Shown: positions 33,875 through 42,677, numbered from the stretch's first letter. The stretch is DNA of 59,603 nt from Syntrophaceae bacterium UBA6252 (GCA_002441265.1 DJVQ01000014.1:1-59603); one strand, 5' to 3'. The notes: a model not told the origin generated them from the sequence alone. Numbers and translations: made by a program.

Positions 33875-35863
33875 ATGGCCGATCTGACCGCAGTGGATGG
33901 AAACACCTTCTCCGAGTTGACGAAAAGAAGCAGCATCGCCATGGCCATCGCCGTCGTCGGCATTCTCGTCGTCATGATCATTCCCATGCCGACGGTGGTC
34001 CTGGACATTCTGCTGGCCTTCAACATCACCCTTTCCGTCATGATCCTCCTCATGTGCATGTATGTTCTGAAGCCCCTCGACTTCTCCGTTTTCCCGTCCG
34101 TTCTCCTCACCGTCACACTTCTCCGGCTTTCGCTCAACGTGGCGTCGACACGGCTGATCCTCCTCCACGGGAGCGAGGGGACGGGGGCGGCCGGCCAGGT
34201 CATCAAGGCGTTCGGGACCTTCGTCGTCGGCGGGAGTTACATGGTGGGGCTCATCGTGTTCCTCGTTCTCGTTCTCATCAATTTCGTCGTCATCACCAAG
34301 GGGGCGACGCGGATCGCCGAAGTGTCCGCCCGGTTCACCCTGGACGCCATGCCGGGAAAGCAGATGAGCATCGACGCCGATCTCAACGCGGGGCTCATCA
34401 CCGACTCCGAGGCGCGGAGGCGCAGGGGGGAAATCGAGCGGGAGGCGAACTTCTACGGGGCCATGGACGGGGCGAGCAAGTTCGTCCGGGGAGACGCCAT
34501 CGCGGGGATCATCATCGTTTTCGTGAACATCATCGGAGGGCTCGTGGTCGGTGTCCTCCAGCAGGGGATGGAGCTTTCCGACGCGGCGACGAATTACACC
34601 CTCCTCACGGTGGGGGACGAGGTGAGAACCCAGCTGTTCAACCACCCCAGGGTCTTCGCCATGGTGTCCTTCATGCTCTTCACCTTCGCCATGATCCCCG
34701 GGATGCCGAAGCTGTCGTTTCTCCTCGTGTCCCTCCTGGCCGGCGTCGTGGCGTTCCGGCAGTTTCGCACCGGCGCCGGGAAGGGCCGGTCCGACGTCAT
34801 GGAAGCGGAAGAACCCGCCGCCCCCGCGGCGGACGGTCAGGAATATGTCGCGCCTCTCGATGTCATGGGCATCGAGGTGGGATACGGCCTCATCCCCTTC
34901 GTCGACGCCGGCCAGGGCGGGGAACTCCTGAACCGGATCAAGGCCCTGCGACGGCAGCTCGCCCATGAAATGGGATTCATCATGCCCTCCATTCACATCC
35001 GGGACAATCTCCAGCTCAAACCCGGCGAGTACGTCTTCCTCCTCAAGGGCGTGGACGTCGCCAGGGGGGAAATCATGCCGGGGCACTGCCTCGCTCTCGT
35101 GAACGAGGACAAGACCATACGGGGCATCGAAACGCGGGAACCGGCATTCGGCCTCCCGGCGGTGTGGATCCCGGAACGGGAGAAGGAGATCGTTCAGGCG
35201 AAGGGATTCGTGGTCGTCGATCCGGCGACGGTGGTCACCACCCATCTTACGGAGGTGGTCAAGTCCCACGCGGACGAGCTTCTGGGGCGTCAGGATGTTC
35301 AGGCGCTCATCGACAACCTCGCCCGGACCTATCCCAGGACGGTGGAGGAACTCGTGGGAAAGACGGTTCCGATCCAGATCGTTCAGAAGGTGCTCCAGCG
35401 CCTCCTCAGGGAAAGGGTCCCCGTCAGGGATCTCGTCACGATCATCGAATCCCTGGCGGACTACGTGGCCGTTACGAAAAACGTGGACGTCCTCACCGGC
35501 TACGTCCGCCAGTCCCTGTCGCGGTCCATCACGAAGCAGTTCCAAGGCTCCGACGGAAACGTGCACGTCATGATCCTGTCCCCCGATGCGGAGGACGCGC
35601 TCAACCGGTCCGTTCAGCACACGGAACACGAATCGTTCCTCACGCCGGACCCCAATCTCATCCGGAAGATCACGGGGGGCATCCAGAAACTGCTTCCCCA
35701 GTTCACCGCCCGGGGGATGTCCCCGGTGATTCTCTGCTCTCCGGGGATCCGCATCCACGTGAGGAGGATCCTGGAGAAGTACCTTCCCGGCATCGTGGTG
35801 ATCTCCCACAACGAGATCACCAGGGAGACGGGGATCCAGTCCCTTGGAATGATTGAGGCCTGA
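33875..35863 (+). CDS. flhA: Flagellar export protein FlhA, missing about 30 conserved residues
   Basis: 662 residues, against about 690 for most FlhA. The N-terminal membrane domain has the FHIPEP signature (RIAEVSARFTLDAMPGKQMS) and the C-terminal cytoplasmic domain is complete. After YTLLTVGD (D248) the sequence goes straight to EVRTQLFNHP. Known FlhA proteins have a conserved GLVAQIPAL-type transmembrane helix, ending in a conserved VTR motif, between these points. The frame is kept. Losing one helix should disturb topology, so this allele may be defective or the region may be misassembled. flhF starts 2 nt after the stop. Confidence 0.93.
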   Translation: MADLTAVDGNTFSELTKRSSIAMAIAVVGILVVMIIPMPTVVLDILLAFNITLSVMILLMCMYVLKPLDFSVFPSVLLTVTLLRLSLNVASTRLILLHGSEGTGAAGQVIKAFGTFVVGGSYMVGLIVFLVLVLINFVVITKGATRIAEVSARFTLDAMPGKQMSIDADLNAGLITDSEARRRRGEIEREANFYGAMDGASKFVRGDAIAGIIIVFVNIIGGLVVGVLQQGMELSDAATNYTLLTVGDEVRTQLFNHPRVFAMVSFMLFTFAMIPGMPKLSFLLVSLLAGVVAFRQFRTGAGKGRSDVMEAEEPAAPAADGQEYVAPLDVMGIEVGYGLIPFVDAGQGGELLNRIKALRRQLAHEMGFIMPSIHIRDNLQLKPGEYVFLLKGVDVARGEIMPGHCLALVNEDKTIRGIETREPAFGLPAVWIPEREKEIVQAKGFVVVDPATVVTTHLTEVVKSHADELLGRQDVQALIDNLARTYPRTVEELVGKTVPIQIVQKVLQRLLRERVPVRDLVTIIESLADYVAVTKNVDVLTGYVRQSLSRSITKQFQGSDGNVHVMILSPDAEDALNRSVQHTEHESFLTPDPNLIRKITGGIQKLLPQFTARGMSPVILCSPGIRIHVRRILEKYLPGIVVISHNEITRETGIQSLGMIEA

Positions 35864-35865
35864 TC

Positions 35866-37053
35866 ATGCAGGTGAAACGGTACGAAGTCGCGAACATGGA
35901 GGAGGCGTTTCGGTCCATCCGGAAGGACCTGGGGCCGGATGCCGTCATTCTGTCCTCCAAGCGGCTCCCGGGCGGAAAGAAGACCCTTTACGAGGTCGTG
36001 GCGGCCCGGGACGACGGGCGGCGGGAACCGGAACCCGCGCCGGCGGCGTCCGCCGGGGCCTCCCGGGACGGGGCGGACGACGGAACCCAGCCGGCGGGCG
36101 GGGTTTCCATGGATCACCTGTGGCGGGAAATGCGGGAGCTCAAGCATCTCGTCCGCGGATGGGGGGGGCGGGATTCGTTCCGCGAAGAGCTTCGAACCCT
36201 CGGGGAAACCTGCAATCGGTTCATGGACCTTCTGACGGATGAGGGGAAGAACGGGAACACGCCCGTCCGGGTGTACCGCCGGCTCACCGGCAACGGGGTG
36301 TCCCGGCCGAGGGCCCTCGCCCTGCTGGAAAGCGAGCTTGCCGGTCTGCCCGATGGGGAGCGGGAAGACTTCACGGTTCTCATGAACCGGATGAAACGCC
36401 GCCTGGAAAATGTCTTCGCCGGTCCGGAAAGACCGCTTCCCGCAAGGCGCGTCCGGGCGCTGGTCGGACCGTCGGGATCGGGAAAAACGACGACGGTCGC
36501 CAAGCTGGCGGCCCGGCTGGTCTGCGAGGGAAAACAGAAAGTGGCCTTCGTGACCGCCGACACCTACCGCCTGGCGGCGGCGGAACAGCTGCGCATTTAC
36601 GGGAAGATCCTGGGAGCGCCCGTGGAGGTCGCCGCGACCCCCGAGGAAATGAAGGGGGCCCTCCGGAAACTGTCTTCCTTCGATGTCGTTTTCGTCGACA
36701 CCCCCGGGAAAAGCTTCACCGACCGGCAGGCCATGGGGGACATGAGGGAGCTGCTGCAGGTTTCCGGGGAAGTGGAGCGAAACCTGGTCCTGAGTCTGAC
36801 CTCCCACCGGGATCATTTCGAGGATGCCGCAAGAACGTACGGGGAATTCGGCCTGGTGGACAAGGTCATCCTCACGAAACTCGACGAGTGCCGCCGGCCG
36901 GGAATCATTTACGACATCGCCGAGGAGACGGGGCGGCCCATCTCCCATATCGCCTGCGGGCAGAACGTGCCCCGGGACATTCAGGAAACGTCGTGCGCTT
37001 TCCTGTCGGACCTGGTGCTTCACGACCGCCCCCGTCACTCCGCCGCGGGATGA
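35866..37053 (+). CDS. flhF: Flagellar SRP-like GTPase FlhF
   Basis: 395 residues. An N-terminal domain (MQVKRYEVANMEEAFRSIRK), a disordered Ala/Pro-rich stretch (about 50-85), an N-domain-like helical region, and the G domain with P-loop VGPSGSGKTTTVAKLA, DTYRLAAAEQLR, DTPGKSFTDRQ (the canonical form is DTAGR) and TKLDEC. FlhF places polar flagella, working with FlhG encoded next. The changed DTPGK motif is a small departure at the G3 switch. Confidence 0.94.
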   Translation: MQVKRYEVANMEEAFRSIRKDLGPDAVILSSKRLPGGKKTLYEVVAARDDGRREPEPAPAASAGASRDGADDGTQPAGGVSMDHLWREMRELKHLVRGWGGRDSFREELRTLGETCNRFMDLLTDEGKNGNTPVRVYRRLTGNGVSRPRALALLESELAGLPDGEREDFTVLMNRMKRRLENVFAGPERPLPARRVRALVGPSGSGKTTTVAKLAARLVCEGKQKVAFVTADTYRLAAAEQLRIYGKILGAPVEVAATPEEMKGALRKLSSFDVVFVDTPGKSFTDRQAMGDMRELLQVSGEVERNLVLSLTSHRDHFEDAARTYGEFGLVDKVILTKLDECRRPGIIYDIAEETGRPISHIACGQNVPRDIQETSCAFLSDLVLHDRPRHSAAG

Positions 37054-37090
37054 TGGAAAAAGAGCGGAAAATCCGAACGAGGGAATTCAT

Positions 37091-38002
37091 ATGGATCAGG
37101 CTTCCGGTCTGAGAATGAGAATGGAAAAAGGAAAAGAGGGGATGTTCCGGAAGGGTCCCTCTCCGGCGGTGCCGGAGAAGCGGCGGGGGCATGGAGATGT
37201 ACGGGTCATCGCCGTCACGAGCGGAAAGGGGGGGGTCGGCAAGACGAACCTTGTCGCCAATCTGGCCTGCCTTCTGTCCAGGATGAAGAAAAAGGTTCTC
37301 CTTCTCGACGGGGACACGGGACTTGCAAACATCGATGTTGTCCTCGGACTCTCTCCGAGGTATAACCTTTCTCATGTGCTCCGGGAGGAGTGCACCCTTT
37401 CGGAGACCCTGATCGAAGGGCCCGGGGGATTTCTCATCCTTCCCTCTTCCTCCGGGATCCAGGAAATGAGCGACCTGACAAGGGAACAGAAGCTCGTGAT
37501 CCTGGAAGAGCTGAACCACCTGGAAATGGACGTGGATTACCTGCTCATCGACACGGCCGCCGGGATTGCGGGGAACGTGATGTATTTCAACCTCGCCGCC
37601 CGGGAAATCATCGTGGTCGCCTCCCCCGAACCCACGTCGCTGACCGACGCCTACGCGCTCATCAAAGTTCTTCACCAGAGACAGGGGAAAAAAAGGTTCC
37701 GGCTGGTCGTGAACATGGTGCAAAACGCGGCGGAGGGAGCGGAGGTGTTCGGAAGGCTGAGCCATGCCACGGAACACTTTCTTCACCTGAGTATCGAGTA
37801 TCTCGGTCATATCGTCAGGGACGACTGTCTTCCCAAGGCGGTGAAACAGCAGAAGGCGGCGGCGGAACTTTATCCGCAGGCCCCGGCGGTCAAGTGCATG
37901 GAACGGATCGCCTATAAAATCAACAAAGAAAGACCGGATTGCAGCCTCAATGGAAGCATCAGTTTCTTCTGGAAACAAGACATCGTTCAAAGCGGGAGAT
38001 AA
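37091..38002 (+). CDS. flhG: Flagellar number regulator FlhG/FleN (MinD-like ATPase)
   Basis: 303 residues from ATG 37091 with GAGGG upstream. The N-terminal MDQASGLRMRM is the DQAxxLR helix that activates FlhF. The deviant Walker A is SGKGGVGKTNLVANLA, then LLDGDTGLANIDVVLGL and DYLLIDTAAG. FlhG limits flagellar number, in part by acting on the sigma-54 activator. Its last 53 nt overlap the fliA coding region in another frame. Confidence 0.93.
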   Translation: MDQASGLRMRMEKGKEGMFRKGPSPAVPEKRRGHGDVRVIAVTSGKGGVGKTNLVANLACLLSRMKKKVLLLDGDTGLANIDVVLGLSPRYNLSHVLREECTLSETLIEGPGGFLILPSSSGIQEMSDLTREQKLVILEELNHLEMDVDYLLIDTAAGIAGNVMYFNLAAREIIVVASPEPTSLTDAYALIKVLHQRQGKKRFRLVVNMVQNAAEGAEVFGRLSHATEHFLHLSIEYLGHIVRDDCLPKAVKQQKAAAELYPQAPAVKCMERIAYKINKERPDCSLNGSISFFWKQDIVQSGR

Positions 38003-38702
38003 GAAGGCCCGGAACGAGGCGGTTCTGCAGTACGCGCCCCTGGTGCGGAATATTGTGGAACGCATCGCCCTGAAGATCCCCATCCGCGAGGCAGACAGGG
38101 AAGACCTCGTCAATGTGGGGATGATGGGGCTCATGTCCGCCGTGGAGAAATTCGATGAAAAAAGGAATGTCCAGTTCAAGACCTACGCCACGTACCGGAT
38201 CCGGGGAGCTGTGCTCGACGAGCTGCGCGCCCGGGACTGGGTGCCGAGGTCGGTGAGAAGCACGGACAACAAGCTGGAGGAGGCTTTTTCCTTCCTTCAG
38301 AGGTCCCTGGGAAAACCGCCCTCCGATGAGGAAATGGCGGATCACCTGGGGATTCCCCTCGACGGGTACTACCGGATGCTCGACGAGGTCCGGTCCGTTT
38401 CCTTCATCAGCACGGAGGACCTTCCCCCCGATTACCTGGAACGATACAACCCCGCCGACATGCTCCATCACGTCGACGAGGGCAATCCGTTCGACATGCT
38501 GTCCGGCAAGGAACTCCGGAAGAAGTTGAAGGACGCCATCGAAATCCTCCCGGAAAAGGAGAGGCTCGTACTTGCCCTTTACTATTACGAGGAGCTGACC
38601 ATGAAGGAAATCGGGAAGGTCATGAGCCTGACCGAATCCCGGGTCTGCCAGCTTCATTCCAAGGCGATCTTGAGACTGCGCGGCTCCATCAAGGACCTGT
38701 GA
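37950..38702 (+). CDS. fliA: Sigma-28 factor FliA
   Basis: 250 residues. Region 2 is clear (IREADREDLVNVGMMGLMSA, FKTYATYRIRGAVLDELRA), then region 3 with GKPPSDEEMADHLGI and region 4 with LPEKERLVLALYYYEELTMK and LTESRVCQLHSKAI. FliA transcribes late flagellar genes and is held by FlgM (49482). An exact-consensus target promoter is at 49422. No good ribosome site precedes the ATG, suggesting coupling to flhG translation. Confidence 0.96.
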   Translation: MEASVSSGNKTSFKAGDKKARNEAVLQYAPLVRNIVERIALKIPIREADREDLVNVGMMGLMSAVEKFDEKRNVQFKTYATYRIRGAVLDELRARDWVPRSVRSTDNKLEEAFSFLQRSLGKPPSDEEMADHLGIPLDGYYRMLDEVRSVSFISTEDLPPDYLERYNPADMLHHVDEGNPFDMLSGKELRKKLKDAIEILPEKERLVLALYYYEELTMKEIGKVMSLTESRVCQLHSKAILRLRGSIKDL

Positions 38703-38736
38703 GGGGAACACCAAAACATGCGGGAAAGGTCAGCGG

Positions 38737-39915
38737 ATGAAGCAGAGTCTTGACAGGGAGCACATGAAAGTCCTTGTGGTCGATGACATGCCGAGCATGC
38801 GGAGCACCATCCGGAACATGCTTCGCCAGCTCGGATACGTCCATATCCGGGAAGCGGAGGACGGACGGGGCGCGTGGAACAGAATGAAAGCGGAGAAATT
38901 CGACGTGGCCATCGTGGACTGGAACATGCCCCACATGAACGGCATCGAGCTTTTGAGGAAAGCGCGGGCGGACGAGGAACTCGCATCCCTCCCCTTCGTC
39001 ATGGTGACCGCGGAGGTGAACGAGGAAACGATCGCAGAGGCGGCCGAAACGGAAGTGGATGCATACATCATCAAACCTTTCGTGGCGAAAATCCTGGAGG
39101 AGAAGATCCTCCAGGTTCTCGACAGAAAGAGCAATCCCTCTCCGCTCGAGAAGATGCTCCAGGCCGCCCGGCTTTTCGCCGACAACGGCCGTTACAACGA
39201 CTCTCTTCGGGAACTCAAGAAAGCCCTTCTGCTCCATCCGGGAAATCCGAGGGTCTTTCTGGGATTCGGCGATCTCTACCGGGTCCGGGGAATGACCGAT
39301 GACGCGGAAAAGGCTTACAAGAAAGCCGTGATGACGGAACCGAAGTTCATGAAGGCTTACGACGGCCTGGCTGCCATATACGAGCAGAAAGGCGACGGGA
39401 TCCGGAGAACCCTCACGCTGAAAAAGGCGGTGGAAGTCAGTCCGAAGAACGCCACCCGGCAGGTGAGCCTCGGGAAGATCCTCCTGGAGAGCGGGGAAGT
39501 GGATGCGGCGGTGAAGGCCTTTCGGGATGCCGCGGGAGCGGAACCGAAAAATTCCGTCCTGAAGCTCGAAATCGGGGAATTCCTTATGGAGAAGAATCTC
39601 AACGATGAGGCGGCGGGCATGTTCCAGGCGATCCTGGAACAGCATCCCGAGGATCTTCACGCTTTCAACCGTCTGGGAATCGCATACAGAAAACAGGGGA
39701 AGCACGACGAGGCCATCCGGGAGTACCGGAAGGCCATCCAGATCGGAAAGGATGACGAGAACCTCTACTACAACCTGGGAAGGGCCTGCCTGGAGGCGGG
39801 CATGGTGGAGGAGGCGGTGACGCGGTTCCGGGAAGCCCTGGAGATCAATCCGGGGTTCGAGGAGGCGCGCAGGGTGCTCGAGGAAGTCATCAAAGAGCGC
39901 TCCATGGAAGGGTAA
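38737..39915 (+). CDS. CheY-like receiver fused to TPR repeats
   Basis: 392 residues. The receiver (about 9-130) has DDMPSMRS, phosphoacceptor in VAIVDWNMPHMNGIEL, T in MVTAEV and K in YIIKPF, very close to canonical CheY. From about 140 to the end there are roughly seven TPR units (NGRYNDSLRELKKALLLHPG, GKHDEAIREYRKAIQIGKDD, VEEAVTRFREALEINPGF). It may act as a CheY-regulated scaffold. Its place between fliA and a second FliL suggests a motor or assembly role. Confidence 0.88.
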   Translation: MKQSLDREHMKVLVVDDMPSMRSTIRNMLRQLGYVHIREAEDGRGAWNRMKAEKFDVAIVDWNMPHMNGIELLRKARADEELASLPFVMVTAEVNEETIAEAAETEVDAYIIKPFVAKILEEKILQVLDRKSNPSPLEKMLQAARLFADNGRYNDSLRELKKALLLHPGNPRVFLGFGDLYRVRGMTDDAEKAYKKAVMTEPKFMKAYDGLAAIYEQKGDGIRRTLTLKKAVEVSPKNATRQVSLGKILLESGEVDAAVKAFRDAAGAEPKNSVLKLEIGEFLMEKNLNDEAAGMFQAILEQHPEDLHAFNRLGIAYRKQGKHDEAIREYRKAIQIGKDDENLYYNLGRACLEAGMVEEAVTRFREALEINPGFEEARRVLEEVIKERSMEG

Positions 39916-39921
39916 GTCGCC

Positions 39922-40524
39922 ATGGCGAAAAAAGCGGAGCTGGATCTCTTTGAACTGCCCGAAGGCGAAGCGCGACCTCAGGAGCCCGTGGAAACGGAAT
40001 GGGACGCCGCGCCGGATCCCGCGGACGGGCAGGAACAACCGCCGCCCCCCGGGGACGAAAACAAGGTGCCTCTTTTCCGTCAGAAGAAAGTTCTCCTCCC
40101 CGCGTCGCTCCTCCTGCTCCTCTCCCTTTCCTTTCTCCTCTTCCAGCTCTTCAGGGGGCCCGCCGTTCCGTCGCCGGAAGCGGTCTCCCCGTCAGGCGGG
40201 GACACGGCGGTTTCCGCGGGGGGCTCCCCCTGGGTGACCTTCCGGAACCTGATCGTTCCCTTGAAGGATCCCGGGGACCGGAAGCGGCTTCTCCTTGTCG
40301 ACGTCGCCGTGGAGATCGAGCCGCACGGCGGGGATCAGGGGGAGTCATGGATGCGGGACAGGAGAGACGACCTGTATCGGGTGATTCAGGACAACGTTCT
40401 TCCGGCGCCCGTCTCCGCGGCCGGCCGGAAAACGCTGAAGGAAACGATTCAACGGAATCTTTCCCCCCATTTCGGACCCGGCAGGATCATGGGAATTTAT
40501 TTCACCCGTTTTTATTACATCTGA
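39922..40524 (+). CDS. Second FliL-like protein
   Basis: 200 residues. A long acidic/Pro-rich cytoplasmic N-terminus (1-55) precedes a membrane helix (KVLLPASLLLLLSLSFLLFQ) and a FliL-type periplasmic domain (VTFRNLIVPLKDPGDRKRLL, ending GRIMGIYFTRFYYI). It differs from the fliL at 28350 in N-terminal length and sequence. It starts 6 nt after the CheY-TPR gene and is probably co-transcribed. Confidence 0.82.
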   Translation: MAKKAELDLFELPEGEARPQEPVETEWDAAPDPADGQEQPPPPGDENKVPLFRQKKVLLPASLLLLLSLSFLLFQLFRGPAVPSPEAVSPSGGDTAVSAGGSPWVTFRNLIVPLKDPGDRKRLLLVDVAVEIEPHGGDQGESWMRDRRDDLYRVIQDNVLPAPVSAAGRKTLKETIQRNLSPHFGPGRIMGIYFTRFYYI

Positions 40525-40528
40525 CGAA

Positions 40529-40556
40529 AGGCCCCGGCCCCGGAGGCCGGGGGCCC
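40529..40556 (+). terminator. GC-rich hairpin after the second FliL gene
   Basis: CCCCGGCC (40532-40539) pairs with GGCCGGGG (40545-40552) over a CCGGA loop, then GCCCGGTTTCGG. It sits in the 58-bp gap before the histidine kinase gene and may be a weak terminator or attenuator. Confidence 0.4.
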
Positions 40557-40582
40557 GGTTTCGGCATTTCAGGACGGCGCCG

Positions 40583-41356
40583 ATGACAGTGAAGAAGAAA
40601 AGCACGAGGGAGGATGTCCTCCACATGGTCGTTCACGACATGAAGGGACCGCTGGCGGTGGTCATGGCGAACCTCGACCTCCTTCAGACGCGCAGGCTGA
40701 GCCGCGGCAACCGGGCCCTCCTCGGGATCGCCTCCCGGGAATGCGAAACCCTTCACCGGATGATCCAGGACCTGCTCGAAACCGGCAGGATGAAAAGGGG
40801 AGAAACGGAGCTGAATCTTTCCATGGTGGACCTGGGCGGTTTTCTTTGCGCCTTTTGTGAAAAGGTGGCCCCCATGGCGGCGGAACGGTCCGTCCGCTTG
40901 GAACTCCGCCATGAATGCACGGCGGGGCCGATCGCCCTGGACGCGCACCTCCTTGAGCGGATGCTCTTCAACCTCGTGCTGAACGCCCTTCGCCACGCCC
41001 GGGAAAACGGCCGGATCGTCATCGGGACGGAAGACGGCAGCGGGGAACCTGCCGTGAAACTCTATGTTTCCGATGACGGGCCGGGAATCGCCGAAAAGGA
41101 CCGGCAAAGGATTTTCGAGCTGTATCACCGGGGGGAATCGCCGGAAAGGAACCGGGAAAGGAATGATGGATTGGAAGGAGGGCCGGGCCGGGATCGATAC
41201 GGAAGCGGTTCGGGCATCGGTCTTGCCTTCTGCAGGCTGGCGGCGGAAAGGCACGGGGGCAGGATCGGGGTGGAAAGCGTTCCGGGAAGGGGCAGTACCT
41301 TTGTCGTTCATCTTCCCACCGGCCTTGTGCCCTCGGGGAGCGGTCTTTTTGATTGA
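40583..41356 (+). CDS. Soluble sensor histidine kinase
   Basis: 257 residues, no membrane segment and no sensor domain. HisKA box MVVHDMKGPLAVVMANLDLL, N box NLVLNALRHARENG, G1 DDGPGIAEKD and G2 GSGSGIGLAFCRL are all intact, so the protein should be an active kinase. The partner regulator could be the adjacent CheY-TPR protein at 38737, but that is inference from position. A dispersed repeat begins 4 nt after its stop. Confidence 0.9.
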   Translation: MTVKKKSTREDVLHMVVHDMKGPLAVVMANLDLLQTRRLSRGNRALLGIASRECETLHRMIQDLLETGRMKRGETELNLSMVDLGGFLCAFCEKVAPMAAERSVRLELRHECTAGPIALDAHLLERMLFNLVLNALRHARENGRIVIGTEDGSGEPAVKLYVSDDGPGIAEKDRQRIFELYHRGESPERNRERNDGLEGGPGRDRYGSGSGIGLAFCRLAAERHGGRIGVESVPGRGSTFVVHLPTGLVPSGSGLFD

Positions 41357-41360
41357 GGCA

Positions 41361-41528
41361 ATGATGAAGTCGTAAAAAGGCCAATTCAACACTTTTTCGA
41401 ACGGCAAAGTAAAAAGCTTCATAGGCAAGGCGCCCGAATCCCGAGGAATGAGGCGTACTGATGGTACGCCGCAGGGACGAGGGAGGAAGGGGAACGCAGC
41501 ATATGGGCTTTTTACGAAGACGTCAATG
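41361..41528 (-). repeat. Dispersed intergenic repeat, copy C (inverted relative to A and B)
   Basis: On the minus strand it carries the same core GGGATTCGGGCGCC (plus-strand 41429-41442) and the hairpin GGCGTAC/GTACGCC (41452-41458 and 41464-41470). Its ends are imperfect inverted repeats: GATGAAGTCGTAAAAAGG on the left and CTTTTTACGAAGACGTC on the right. It fills the gap between the kinase gene and the next gene, whose GGGAGG ribosome site follows directly. Confidence 0.78.
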
Positions 41529-41539
41529 GGAGGCGTTCC

Positions 41540-42304
41540 ATGGACAGGGAAAAAATCTACAGGCAACTGGAGGATGAATTCGCATCGACGTTTCTGGGGG
41601 AACTCATCCCCGGCATGCTGCACAATTTCGCCAATCCCCTGAACGGCATCATGGGACGGTCCCGTCTGCTCCAGCAGCGCCTGGAGGACTGCATCGAAAA
41701 CATGAAGAAGACGTATCCGGAGACGTACCTCGCGATGGAAGGGGCCATGAGAAAACTGGCCTCCGACGCGGATCTGATCATCGGGGAGACGGAGAGGTTC
41801 TATGAAATGTTCCGGAACGTGTCCCGGAAGTTCTTCGCCATCTCCTCGAAATCGGAGCAGATGGTGGATTTTGCCCGGCTCGTCGAGGAAGAGATCCAGT
41901 TCGCCGACTGCTATCTCGATTTCAAGCACCACGTGAATCGCAAGGTACTGATGCAGCCGGGCATCCCCGCCGTTTCGGGAGTGCCCGCCCACCTGTCTCT
42001 CGGTTTCTCCTCTCTGCTGCGCTATGCCATGATCCGGATGAGCAAGGGCACCGACAGGGAACTTCGGGTGGCGGCGGACTGGGACGGCCGTTTCGTGAGG
42101 CTGTCCCTTCAGTTCACGGACAAAGGGCTTCCGGATCGTTCGGAAACCCGGTCGGAAGGGCGTGGAGACGACCTTCTGGTCCTGTGCCTCCGTCTCTTTG
42201 AAGAATACGGGGCCCACTGCCGGGCTGGATCGGAAGGAGGCCAGGCCTCCGTCGAGGTCCTTCTGCCCCCGGCGGGGGAAACCCCCTTGACCGGCAAGAG
42301 GTGA
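41540..42304 (+). CDS. Degenerate histidine kinase-like protein (DHp region, no ATPase motifs)
   Basis: 254 residues. The segment LIPGMLHNFANPLNGIMGRS resembles an H box (H-N-F-x-N-P-L) of the kind in Hpt-like or four-helix DHp domains, followed by long helices. The C-terminal part has the length of an ATPase domain but shows no N box, DxGxG or G2 motif. It could be a phosphotransfer or scaffold protein, similar in idea to ChpT/ShpA. It is flanked on both sides, with the next small gene, by repeats C and D. Confidence 0.65.
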   Translation: MDREKIYRQLEDEFASTFLGELIPGMLHNFANPLNGIMGRSRLLQQRLEDCIENMKKTYPETYLAMEGAMRKLASDADLIIGETERFYEMFRNVSRKFFAISSKSEQMVDFARLVEEEIQFADCYLDFKHHVNRKVLMQPGIPAVSGVPAHLSLGFSSLLRYAMIRMSKGTDRELRVAADWDGRFVRLSLQFTDKGLPDRSETRSEGRGDDLLVLCLRLFEEYGAHCRAGSEGGQASVEVLLPPAGETPLTGKR

Positions 42305-42307
42305 AAG

Positions 42308-42619
42308 ATGGTTCGACCTCTCGATTTGCAGCAGATCATCCTGCAATCCAATCCGGTGGAAAAAATCCAGCAGGCCCAGCAGAAACATCCCGAAATGCAG
42401 CAGCGGCAGTTCGATCTCGAACTGGCGGAGGAAAAGAAACTGCAGCAGGAGAAAACGCGGCAGCTCCATGAATCGGAGCAGGCCCGGATCCGGCGGGAGG
42501 AGCAGCGGCAGGGCCGGCGGGACGGAGACCGGAAAGGGCGTCAGGATCCGGAAACTTCACAGGTTCCGGCGGAAGAAGACGCCCCCGAACAGGGGAGCAG
42601 GATCGACGTCAAGGTTTGA
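42308..42619 (+). CDS. Small Gln/Glu/Arg-rich coiled-coil protein of unknown function
   Basis: 103 residues starting MVRPLDLQQIILQSNPVEKI, then a long charged helix rich in Gln, Glu and Arg (about 20-80), and a short hydrophobic end (RIDVKV). No known domain recognised. The start overlaps the ribosome context AGAGGTGAAAG right after the previous gene, so co-translation is likely. The TGA stop is also the first base triplet of repeat copy D. Possibly a structural or adaptor protein of the accessory flagellar module. Confidence 0.65.
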   Translation: MVRPLDLQQIILQSNPVEKIQQAQQKHPEMQQRQFDLELAEEKKLQQEKTRQLHESEQARIRREEQRQGRRDGDRKGRQDPETSQVPAEEDAPEQGSRIDVKV

Positions 42620-42677
42620 TGAAGTCGTAAAAAGGCCATTTCAACAGGGAATTTTCAGACTTCGTAAGAGTTCGTCA
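42617..42677 (-). repeat. Short repeat copy D, beginning at a stop codon
   Basis: TGATGAAGTCGTAAAAAGG at the left is almost identical to the left end of copy C, and the right end TTCGTAAGAGTTCGTCAATG also resembles it. The interior is deleted. Its end touches the ATG of the next gene, which then lacks a strong Shine-Dalgarno. Confidence 0.6.

Noticed and set aside
41448..41642. A short frame starting inside repeat copy C
   Set aside because: It overlaps the repeat and the true start of the next gene, which has a clear GGGAGG ribosome site.
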